A DNA stretch of 64,000 nt. It comes from Tanticharoenia sakaeratensis NBRC 103193. Its GTDB lineage: Bacteria; Pseudomonadota; Alphaproteobacteria; Acetobacterales; Acetobacteraceae. Below are positions 10,089-17,574 of the stretch, one piece after another. The DNA lies in NCBI RefSeq assembly GCF_000963885.1, contig NZ_BALE01000015.1, forward strand, positions 37,510 to 101,509. The letters are read 5' to 3'. The translations under genes were made by a program, and so were the position numbers. Each line of letters opens with the position of its first letter. Within the stretch, counting starts at the first letter, position 1. The notes below the pieces were generated by a model, which was not told the DNA's origin, did not search any database, and was given only the letters and a program-made list of their open reading frames with translations.

Positions 10089-12518
10089 ATGACTGTCACG
10101 GCCGATCTTCCGTCTGCGTCCGCCGGTTCGGACGCGACGCCAGGCAATTCCCGCCCGCGCACCGCGCTGTTCACGATCTGCTCCAACAATTACCTGCCGG
10201 GTGCCCGCGTCCTGCTGGAGTCCGTCCGGGCCCGGCACCCCGACATGGCGCTGTTTGTCTGCCTGGCGGACCGTCCCGATCCGATGCCGGGCCTTTATGA
10301 TGGCCCATTCGAGATCATCCCGGCCGATGCCCTGGGTATCCCGGCATTCGAGAGCTTCGCGTTCTCCTATGACATCATGGAGTTCAATACGGCACTCAAG
10401 CCGTTCATGTTCGGTCATCTCATGACCGCGCTGGGCTTCGAGCGCGTTCTCTACTTCGACCCCGACATCCTGCTTCTCGCCCCGCTCGAGCCCGTCCTCG
10501 AAGCCTTCGACACGGGCGCCTCGTTCGTGCTGACCCCGCATCTGCGGCAGCCTGCCGAGGGCGATGCCGATCCTGACGACGTCGCGATCATGCGCGCCGG
10601 CGTGTACAATCTCGGCTTCCTCGGCGTCTCGGCGCGAACGGAAAGCCTGCCGCTGATCTACTGGTGGCAGCGCCGGCTCTATCGGCACTGCATCAATGCC
10701 CAGGACAAGGGCATCTTCGTCGATCAGAAGTTCATGGACCTCATCCCGGGGTTCGCGCCGAACGCGCGTATTCTTCATCATCCGGGCCTCAATCTGGCCT
10801 ACTGGAATCTCGGGCAGGCCCGGCTTGAGAAGTCCGCGGACGGATGGTTTGCAAACGACCTGCCGCTGATCTTCTTCCATTTCAGCGGCTACGACCCCCG
10901 CCGTCCCCATGTGCTGAGCAAGCACAGCCGCAATTTCCGCGGGACTCACAGCGGCCCGCTCGCGGAGCTGCTCGATCATTATGCGCGACTGCTGAAAGCG
11001 CACGGTCACGGCCAGATACCGGGCGGGGCCTATGCATATGGCCGGTTCGCATCCGACGTGCCGATCCCGCCGCTCGTGCGGCAGATGTTCCGTGAGACGG
11101 CCCCCGACTGGCCGACCGACCCGTTCCGGACGTTCGAGGCCCATCTGCATCGGGCCGCGCCCGGCGCCAATCGCGACCGGCCATCGCTCGTCTTCACCAA
11201 CTTCCAGGCATTCCTGCACCAGCACTTCCCGAACCAGCGCCTGTTCCGGGACCCGCGCCGGCTGGAGGACGTGCTTGGGCTCACGCTGTGGTATCTGCGC
11301 CACTTCTCCCACGAGCAGGGGATCGACCCGCGCCTGATCGAACCGGTGGCACGTCGCCTGGGCGAACGCGTGCCCCAGATCCGGCCCGTGCCGGAGCCTG
11401 CCGCACGACCGGACGTCACGGTCGTCGGCTATCTCCGCACGGTCAGCGGGGTCGGCATGGTCGCGCGCCATACGCTCTCGACGCTGGTCAACAGTCCGTT
11501 GCAGGTTGAAGGCGCGGATGTGGCGTTCGGCGTCGTGTCGGATCGATCCGAACACGGGCACGATGCCTATCTGGTCGAGCCGATCCGGGGGCGGATCCAG
11601 CTGTTCGCCAACATCAATGCCGACCAGCTGCCGCTGGTGCTGGCCGATCTGGCGCCCCGACTTGTGTCCGGCTACCGGATCAGCATGCCGGCCTGGGAGC
11701 TGGAAGAGTTTCCCGAAGCATGGCTCGGTGCGTTCGATCAGGTGGACGAAATCTGGGCCCAGAGCCGATGGATCCAGCGCATGCTGGCCGGGCGCGTCGA
11801 CCGCCCGGTGGTGCACATGCCTGTGGCGCTCACGCTCGAAGCCCCCGATACGACCGGCATTCGCGAACGGTTCGGTCTGCCCGCGGATTCGTTCCTGTTC
11901 TACAACTCGTTCGACTTCCTTTCCTTCATCGAACGCAAGAATCCCGAAGGCGTGATTGCGGCCTTCCAAGCGGCCAGGCGTGCCATGCCGGAGCGCCGGA
12001 TGACGCTGGTCATCAAGACATTGAACGGCGCGCAGGTGTCCGGGAAGCAGGCGGCATTGCGAGCGCTGATCGAGGCCGACCCGGACATCGTCATGATCGA
12101 TCGTGTCCTCAGCCGGGCGGATACGCTCGGCCTGATGGCGGCCTGCGACTGTCTGGTCTCGCTGCATCGCTGCGAGGGGCTTGGGTTGCTGGTGGCCGAG
12201 GGGATGGCGCTGGGCAAACCTGTGATCGCAACGGATTACGCAGCCACGACCGACCTTCTGACCAGCAGGACAGGATATCCGGTTTCCTTCACCATGATCC
12301 CGGTTGGCGAGAACGAGTATCCCATGGCGCAGGGCCAGCGCTGGGCAGACCCTGACGTCGTTCACGCGGCGTGGCAGATGCAGGAAGTTCTCCGAAACCC
12401 GGCGGACGCTGCCGAACGTGCCGCTGCCGCCAGGCGCTTCATCGATGAACATCACAGCGAACGCGCCGTCCGGGAGCGTCAGCTCGCCCGGTTCACAGCG
12501 CTTGGTCTTCTGTCGTGA
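10089..12518 (+). CDS. Two-domain glycosyltransferase (GT8-like + GT4-like)
   Basis: An 809-residue soluble protein with two sugar-transfer domains. Residues ~24-300 look like a GT-A, GT8-like domain: TICSNNYLPGARVLLES at the start and YFDPDILLL with a DPD metal/nucleotide motif at 124-126. From residue ~440 a GT-B, GT4-like domain follows: VVGYLRTVSGVG, then the E-x7-E element in EGLGLLVAEGMALGKPVIATD near 696. Such fusions can add two successive sugars to a glycan. The ATG has a CAGGTAG-like ribosome site. The next gene starts 33 bp downstream and another membrane glycosyltransferase-like gene follows, so a surface polysaccharide or glycoprotein locus is likely. Donor and acceptor are not readable. 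Confidence 0.8.
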   Translation: MTVTADLPSASAGSDATPGNSRPRTALFTICSNNYLPGARVLLESVRARHPDMALFVCLADRPDPMPGLYDGPFEIIPADALGIPAFESFAFSYDIMEFNTALKPFMFGHLMTALGFERVLYFDPDILLLAPLEPVLEAFDTGASFVLTPHLRQPAEGDADPDDVAIMRAGVYNLGFLGVSARTESLPLIYWWQRRLYRHCINAQDKGIFVDQKFMDLIPGFAPNARILHHPGLNLAYWNLGQARLEKSADGWFANDLPLIFFHFSGYDPRRPHVLSKHSRNFRGTHSGPLAELLDHYARLLKAHGHGQIPGGAYAYGRFASDVPIPPLVRQMFRETAPDWPTDPFRTFEAHLHRAAPGANRDRPSLVFTNFQAFLHQHFPNQRLFRDPRRLEDVLGLTLWYLRHFSHEQGIDPRLIEPVARRLGERVPQIRPVPEPAARPDVTVVGYLRTVSGVGMVARHTLSTLVNSPLQVEGADVAFGVVSDRSEHGHDAYLVEPIRGRIQLFANINADQLPLVLADLAPRLVSGYRISMPAWELEEFPEAWLGAFDQVDEIWAQSRWIQRMLAGRVDRPVVHMPVALTLEAPDTTGIRERFGLPADSFLFYNSFDFLSFIERKNPEGVIAAFQAARRAMPERRMTLVIKTLNGAQVSGKQAALRALIEADPDIVMIDRVLSRADTLGLMAACDCLVSLHRCEGLGLLVAEGMALGKPVIATDYAATTDLLTSRTGYPVSFTMIPVGENEYPMAQGQRWADPDVVHAAWQMQEVLRNPADAAERAAAARRFIDEHHSERAVRERQLARFTALGLLS

Positions 12519-12550
12519 CCCAGGAGCCCATCCCGCAAGGAGAGACGCTC

Positions 12551-13939
12551 ATGAACAAGCCGTCTGACAACACGCCCCCCGTCTTCATCTCCTACAGCCG
12601 CAATTTCGAGGACGTGCTTCTCAACCGCCTGTTTCGCGACCAGCCGGACGGGTTCTACGTCGATGTCGGCGCCGCCGATCCGAAGATGGAGAACGACTGC
12701 CGCGCCCTTTACGAGCGCGGCTGGCACGGGATCAACATCGAGCCCAATCCGGCTCTGGCAAGTCTCTATGCGGAGCAGCGTCCGCGCGACGTGACGCTCG
12801 AGGTCGCGGTCGATGCGGAAGAGGGGCGGCAGCCTTACTTCGTCGTGGAAGGAACGGGCCTGTCGACCCTGGACAAGGCCGAGGCCGAGCGTTGCCGCGT
12901 CGACGGCTGGACCGTTCGCGAAATCACGATCCCGACCCGGACGCTGGCGGGGATCCTGGCCAACCACGCTCCGGCCAGGATCGACGTCCTGAAGATCGAC
13001 GTCGAGGGGTGGGAAGAGCCGGTCCTGCGCAGCAACGACTGGGCGCAGTATACCCCCCGCGTGATCCTGCTCGAATGCACGCTGCCCGAGCGGCCCGAAC
13101 GTCGGGAGACCGGCATCGAGGCCTATCTGGCTGGTCACGGCTATCGCCGCGTCTGGTTCGACGGGCTCAATGACTTCTACCTGCATGCCGATTCCGGCCT
13201 AAGCGCGGATGCTTTCCAGGTCCCGGTCAATGTGTTCGACAATTTCGAGAGCTATCAGCTCGAGGAACTCCGGCAGCACGCCGCAAACCTCGATCACTCC
13301 CTGAAGGTCGCATCGACGTTCGCCGAGGACGAGCGGCACATGATCGCCCGCAAGGACGACGAACTCTCCACGCTGCATGAGCAGCTGGCCGCCGCGACCC
13401 GGCGGATCGCGGACATCGGCGCCGGGCATCAGGACGCGCTGCGGGCAATTGCCGATCTGGATGCGCGCTATCACGGCGTGCTCGCCGAAAACCATCACCT
13501 CACCACGCGCACGATGACGCTCGAGGCGGTCCGCAACGAAGCACTCCTGCAGGCCGACACCATCCGGAGCCTGCGCACGAGCCTGGCCGCAACACAGGCC
13601 CGCTGCGATCTCTATGCGGCAGAAATCGAGGCGGCGCACGGCGAGCGCGAGGAGATCATCCGCCTGCGTGAACAATGCAGCATGCCGGCAATCCCACTGG
13701 ACAGCAGCCTGGATCTGACGGCCACCCACGAACTCGAACGCGCCCGTCACGCGACCGTGCTGGCCGGCCTGCAGGGCGAAATCATCGCGCTTCAGAGCGC
13801 GCTTGTGGACGTCACGGCCGAGCGCGACGAAGCGAAGGGATGGTGGGATGCGATCCGCCAGTCGACATCATGGCGCGTGACCCGTCCATTCCGCGTGGCG
13901 GGACGCGTCGCACTCAAGACACTGGGTCGCGGCAGATAG
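12551..13939 (+). CDS. FkbM-family methyltransferase with coiled-coil tail
   Basis: A 462-residue protein. Residues ~10-215 carry an FkbM-type SAM-dependent methyltransferase domain (GFYVDVGAADPKMEND as the SAM-binding loop, INIEPNP, then LKIDVEGWEEPVL). Residues ~240-410 form a long, Glu/Arg/Ala-rich probable coiled coil, and the tail carries SWRVTRPFR, a motif often found at the ends of O-antigen/EPS glycosyltransferases. The ATG at 12551 is chosen because AAGGAGA lies 8 nt upstream. A GTG at 12515 overlapping the previous stop is possible but has no better ribosome site. It likely methylates a sugar of the glycan made by its neighbours, which is inference from context. Confidence 0.82.
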   Translation: MNKPSDNTPPVFISYSRNFEDVLLNRLFRDQPDGFYVDVGAADPKMENDCRALYERGWHGINIEPNPALASLYAEQRPRDVTLEVAVDAEEGRQPYFVVEGTGLSTLDKAEAERCRVDGWTVREITIPTRTLAGILANHAPARIDVLKIDVEGWEEPVLRSNDWAQYTPRVILLECTLPERPERRETGIEAYLAGHGYRRVWFDGLNDFYLHADSGLSADAFQVPVNVFDNFESYQLEELRQHAANLDHSLKVASTFAEDERHMIARKDDELSTLHEQLAAATRRIADIGAGHQDALRAIADLDARYHGVLAENHHLTTRTMTLEAVRNEALLQADTIRSLRTSLAATQARCDLYAAEIEAAHGEREEIIRLREQCSMPAIPLDSSLDLTATHELERARHATVLAGLQGEIIALQSALVDVTAERDEAKGWWDAIRQSTSWRVTRPFRVAGRVALKTLGRGR

Positions 13940-13940
13940 A

Positions 13941-15935
13941 ATGAAGGGACGCGTTGCCGCCGTCGCCCCTCGTCTGGCGATGGCATTTCTTTCCGCGTGC
14001 GTGGGTCTCTTCTACTTGTGGGCGTGGTCGGTTTCTCCCGAGCGCCCGGTCGCACCGGTCCTGACGAGCGGCTGGTGGCACAACTACGACCAGACACACT
14101 ACATGCGCTCGGCGCTGGCCTTCGCGCATGGTGACCTTGCTCCGGCCAGTCACTGGTATCTGCCGCTCTATCCCCTGCTGGCTGCGCCGTTTGTCTGGCT
14201 CGGTATCGCCGATCCGTTCCTGCCGCTCAATCTGGGCTGCCTGATCGCATCGGTGGTTCTGACGGCGGCACTGTGCAGCCGCCTGGCGCCGGATCTCCGG
14301 GGCGCGGGCCTGATCGGTGCGGTCTGCTTCGCGCTGTGCGAACTGGTGCCGCCTCCGATCCGCGCCGTCTGGGTCACGCCCTGGACCAGCACGCTTGCCA
14401 CGCCGCTGACGCTGGCAGCGCTTCTCGCATTTCTGTCATGGCTCCAGAGGCCGCGTGCGCTTGCCGCATTCGGATGCGGGTTCTTCGGAGCACTGGTCGG
14501 AAGCGGGCGACCGATCGATGGCGCGCTGATCCTGGCTGCCTTGGGGCTCGGCGCGCTGGTCGCGACCGGGCTCCGGCGGATCGACAGACGCACCTGCGTG
14601 CGCTCGATCCTGACGTATGGCGGCGGTGTCATCGTGGGTGCCCTGCCGGTATTCGGCCTTTATCTCGCAATCTGGGGTCTTCATGAGAGCCCCTATGTTC
14701 AGAGCTCGGCACAGATCGGGTTCGCAGCACGGCTGATCCCCCTGCATTGGGTGGAACTGATGATTTCGCCCAAGCCCGCATTGCCGGTCGGGCAGGGCAT
14801 GATCGCGACGCTGCCGTTCGTCCTCACCGGGCTGCTCGGTCTTGCGAGCGCGATCGTGACTGGCCGCCATCTGCGCGACATGGTCATGGGCGGCACGATC
14901 CTGGGCTCGACGCTGCTGTATCTCAGCTATCGCGATCTGCATGCGCCCGGGCTGTGGGACTATCACAACATCCACTATTTCAAGTGGGCGTTTGGCCTGC
15001 TTGGGTTCTACAGCCTGTTCCTGATCAGGGATGTCGTGCGTCGTCCGGCCGCGCTCCTTTGGCTGGTCCCGCTTGCTGCGCTGCTCACGTGCTGGCGGGC
15101 AACGCCCGAGCCGCTTGTCACGACGGGCCGTGTCACCGGCCCCGCCGCAGTGGCGCTCGATGTCGCACCCATGGGAGTGATGGATGCCATCGCCGTGCCC
15201 GCCGACGGCCGGATCGACCAGTTCTACTTCGGTGCCCATCATCTCACGATCGGATCGCACCTCGTCGCGCCCATTGCCGACTTCAAGGCCTTTGCAATCC
15301 CGGGCGGCGTGATGCTCCAGCCGCTGCGGCCCTGGCCGGCCGGGCGTCTCGACATCGGTTTCGAAGACGGCATTCACGTGCGCGGCGCACCGTGGCGCGG
15401 TCGCATCATCCTTCTGCCGGCGCTGCCCTGCTGGGGAACGGACTGGCCGCGTGCCTGCATCGAGCACACGATGCTGCCACCGCCGGCCATTCCGGCCGGG
15501 ATCGCGATTTCTCCAGCCGCCCCGACCGCGGACGGCATGGCGGCCAGCGGCTGGTTCGATCCGGAAGGCAACGGGAGATGGACACGCGGCAACGTGGCCG
15601 TGCTGCGCTTCCGTCCGGCCGTCCGCCCCCGGGGCGACATCGTCGTGCGTCTCGATACAAGTGCGATCGCGGCAGGCACGCCGTCGCCTGTTCGTTTCAG
15701 CCTGGAGGATGACCGGCGTGCTCTCGGGCACTGGCAGTATCCGGATGGCAAGCCCCACGAACTCGTGCTGCATGTGCCTCATGGCGACATTCCCCCCGAC
15801 GGGACGATCAATCTCTTCATCGACGTCAGCAACCCCACACCGCCGCACGACATCTTCCCCGGCTCGGATGATGTGCGCCCCTTGGGCATCTTCGTCCGCT
15901 CGGTTGCCTGGGACGACGTGCATCGCCCGGAGTGA
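13941..15935 (+). CDS. Polytopic membrane protein, GT-C glycosyltransferase-like
   Basis: A 664-residue protein starting one base after the previous stop codon, so co-transcribed. About ten hydrophobic segments fill residues 10-385. The first periplasmic loop carries WWHNYDQTHYMRSA, where an acidic residue after the first helix resembles the catalytic loop of GT-C (lipid-linked sugar) transferases. The C-terminal ~270 residues are soluble and beta-rich, with GWFDPEGNGRWTRG, a pattern seen in carbohydrate-binding-like domains attached to membrane glycosyltransferases. Function is inferred from topology and context; a polysaccharide export or modification role is equally possible. Confidence 0.6.
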   Translation: MKGRVAAVAPRLAMAFLSACVGLFYLWAWSVSPERPVAPVLTSGWWHNYDQTHYMRSALAFAHGDLAPASHWYLPLYPLLAAPFVWLGIADPFLPLNLGCLIASVVLTAALCSRLAPDLRGAGLIGAVCFALCELVPPPIRAVWVTPWTSTLATPLTLAALLAFLSWLQRPRALAAFGCGFFGALVGSGRPIDGALILAALGLGALVATGLRRIDRRTCVRSILTYGGGVIVGALPVFGLYLAIWGLHESPYVQSSAQIGFAARLIPLHWVELMISPKPALPVGQGMIATLPFVLTGLLGLASAIVTGRHLRDMVMGGTILGSTLLYLSYRDLHAPGLWDYHNIHYFKWAFGLLGFYSLFLIRDVVRRPAALLWLVPLAALLTCWRATPEPLVTTGRVTGPAAVALDVAPMGVMDAIAVPADGRIDQFYFGAHHLTIGSHLVAPIADFKAFAIPGGVMLQPLRPWPAGRLDIGFEDGIHVRGAPWRGRIILLPALPCWGTDWPRACIEHTMLPPPAIPAGIAISPAAPTADGMAASGWFDPEGNGRWTRGNVAVLRFRPAVRPRGDIVVRLDTSAIAAGTPSPVRFSLEDDRRALGHWQYPDGKPHELVLHVPHGDIPPDGTINLFIDVSNPTPPHDIFPGSDDVRPLGIFVRSVAWDDVHRPE

Positions 15936-16234
15936 CCACAGCAGGCACCGTCCGCCAGCATACGGACGATGCCTCAAATCCAGTATTCTGCCTCGGAAAG
16001 GCGAAGTTTCCTCGTCGGCATCATCCCGGTCGGTCAGGTTAGCGTCTTCCGACACAGGTCGGCCGGCGCGGCGGGCGAGGGTGTTGCGTTTGATGTATAT
16101 CCCGGCACAGGCTGTGTTCGTCAGGGGATGTCAGGCAGAGTGGGCCTGTCACCGCCCCATGGATATATGCCCGGCGTTGCCACATCCGGCGAGCAGCCTA
16201 ATCTTCCCATCCCGAAGCGTCATGCCGGAGCGCC
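15936..16234. other. Intergenic region upstream of the MocA-TetR gene
   Basis: About 300 bp between the glycan genes and the fusion gene. No gene, hairpin or clear promoter stands out. It probably carries the promoter of the downstream gene. Confidence 0.35.
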
Positions 16235-17386
16235 ATGAGACGTCACAAAGCAGTCCTTCTTGCCGCGGGCGGTAGTCAGCGCCTTGGACAACCCAAGCAG
16301 GAACTCACGATAAACGGCGAGCCGCTGATCCGGCATATGGCGCGCCTGCTGCTCGACACGTCCCCGAAGCGTCTGTTCGTGGTCGTCAACGTCCCGGTCA
16401 TCGCGCGCCATCTGGATGGGCTGGACGTCGAGATTGTTCATAACCCGAACTGGCGGCAAGGGCTGTCGACTTCCGTGCAGGCTGCGGCACGCGCGCTGCG
16501 ACGCAACGCCGCACCGGTTCTATTCGCGGCGGTCGATCAATGCCGTCTCGATCCCGCCCATCTTCAGGCCCTTCTCGCGAAGGCATCCGATACGCGCGAT
16601 GTCGTCACGCGGTATAACCGCGAAGCGTTCGGCATCCCGGCCGTCGTGACAGCCGCGACAGTGCGCCATGCCGAGCGTCTCGAAGGAGACCGGGGCTTCG
16701 GCCAGATATGGAAATCAAAGGTCGAGGACATCGTTTTAGTCGATGCGCCGCATATGGGCTTCGATCTGGACACGCCCGCCGAACTGGCTACCGCGATCAG
16801 GAACCGTTGGATCGATGCCCCGTCCGCGACGCCGGCGCGCGTCATCAAGCATGCCAAAACCCGCCAGACGCTGATGGACGCAGCGCATACGCTGTTCGTC
16901 CGGCACGGCTATGACGAGACGTCGTTCGACGACATCGCCAAGGCGGCTGAAACGTCCCGGCGGACGGTCTTTCGTTATTTCGACAGCAAGTCCGACATCG
17001 CTTTGGCATGGATGACCGATGTCGGGGAAACCCTTGGGGCTGCCATCCGGGACGCACCGGCCGGCCTTTCAACGGCTGGTCTTCTCGAACACGGCTTTGC
17101 GCGCTTCGCAAGTGACGACCGGCCACGCATCAGCTTGGGAACGATCGCGCGGGCAGGGGCGGGCGACGTGAAGGATCTATCTCTGGCGGGGTTTGCCCGC
17201 TGGGAGACGATAGTGGCCGATGCGCTGGCGGGCCGCGGCATCGTTGCACCTGTCCTGACGGCTCGTATCGGAATCGCGTTGCTGCGAACCGCGCTCGACC
17301 TGTGCAACGCGGACCCGAACGCCCGTTTCGAGAACGTTGTGACGGATCTTTTGCGTCAGGCCCGTGCCAACCTCACGAATTCGTGA
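16235..17386 (+). CDS. MocA-type nucleotidyltransferase fused to a TetR-type regulator
   Basis: A single uninterrupted 383-codon frame holds two domains that are normally separate proteins. Residues 1-~192 are a MobA/MocA-like NTP-transferase fold: VLLAAGGSQRLGQPKQ (nucleotide-binding loop), FAAVDQCRLDP, and a late FDLDTPAEL. Family members attach CMP to molybdopterin for molybdenum hydroxylases. Residues ~206-252 are a TetR-type helix-turn-helix (LFVRHGYDETSFDDIAKAA followed by RRTVFRYFDSKSDI), and the rest is an all-helical C-terminal ligand/dimer domain. GGAG lies 5 nt before the ATG. No molybdenum hydroxylase gene is adjacent. The next gene, 188 bp downstream on the same strand, is a TonB receptor, and a perfect palindrome covers the stop codon. 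Fusion is seen directly; a regulator that senses a nucleotide or cofactor is inference. Confidence 0.85.
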   Translation: MRRHKAVLLAAGGSQRLGQPKQELTINGEPLIRHMARLLLDTSPKRLFVVVNVPVIARHLDGLDVEIVHNPNWRQGLSTSVQAAARALRRNAAPVLFAAVDQCRLDPAHLQALLAKASDTRDVVTRYNREAFGIPAVVTAATVRHAERLEGDRGFGQIWKSKVEDIVLVDAPHMGFDLDTPAELATAIRNRWIDAPSATPARVIKHAKTRQTLMDAAHTLFVRHGYDETSFDDIAKAAETSRRTVFRYFDSKSDIALAWMTDVGETLGAAIRDAPAGLSTAGLLEHGFARFASDDRPRISLGTIARAGAGDVKDLSLAGFARWETIVADALAGRGIVAPVLTARIGIALLRTALDLCNADPNARFENVVTDLLRQARANLTNS

Positions 17387-17397
17387 GGTTGGCACGG
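17362..17397. repeat. 36-bp perfect palindrome across the stop codon
   Basis: Two 18-base arms (CCGTGCCAACCTCACGAA and its exact complement) meet with no spacer at 17379/17380. The palindrome contains the last codons and TGA (17384-17386) of the MocA-TetR gene. No T-run follows on either strand. It may be a terminator stem or a dimeric-repressor operator placed before the downstream TonB receptor. Confidence 0.8.
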
Positions 17398-17574
17398 AAT
17401 GTAAAAACACAAACTATAATTATGAATATTATCAATGACTTAATCATTTCGAACGATGCCGTTTCAGCTCCATAAAACTGGATGGCATGCTGGACAATTC
17501 ATTCTGGGACCGTCAGGGAACACAAACGAACGACCGGGAGTCGTTCGCTTCCGGGCCCTGACGAAAGAGTTTCA
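17398..17574 (+). promoter_or_regulatory. AT-rich leader upstream of the TonB receptor
   Basis: The segment after the palindrome is far more AT-rich than its surroundings (17401-17450) and includes a short inverted repeat AATGA-N5-TCATT at 17434-17448. This is the expected place for the receptor promoter and an iron or TetR-type control site. No canonical Fur box could be established. Confidence 0.4.

Noticed and set aside
10032..12455. An 807-codon frame antisense to the two-domain glycosyltransferase
   Set aside because: The plus strand carries clear GT motifs. The minus translation is Arg/His/Gln-rich and motif-free.
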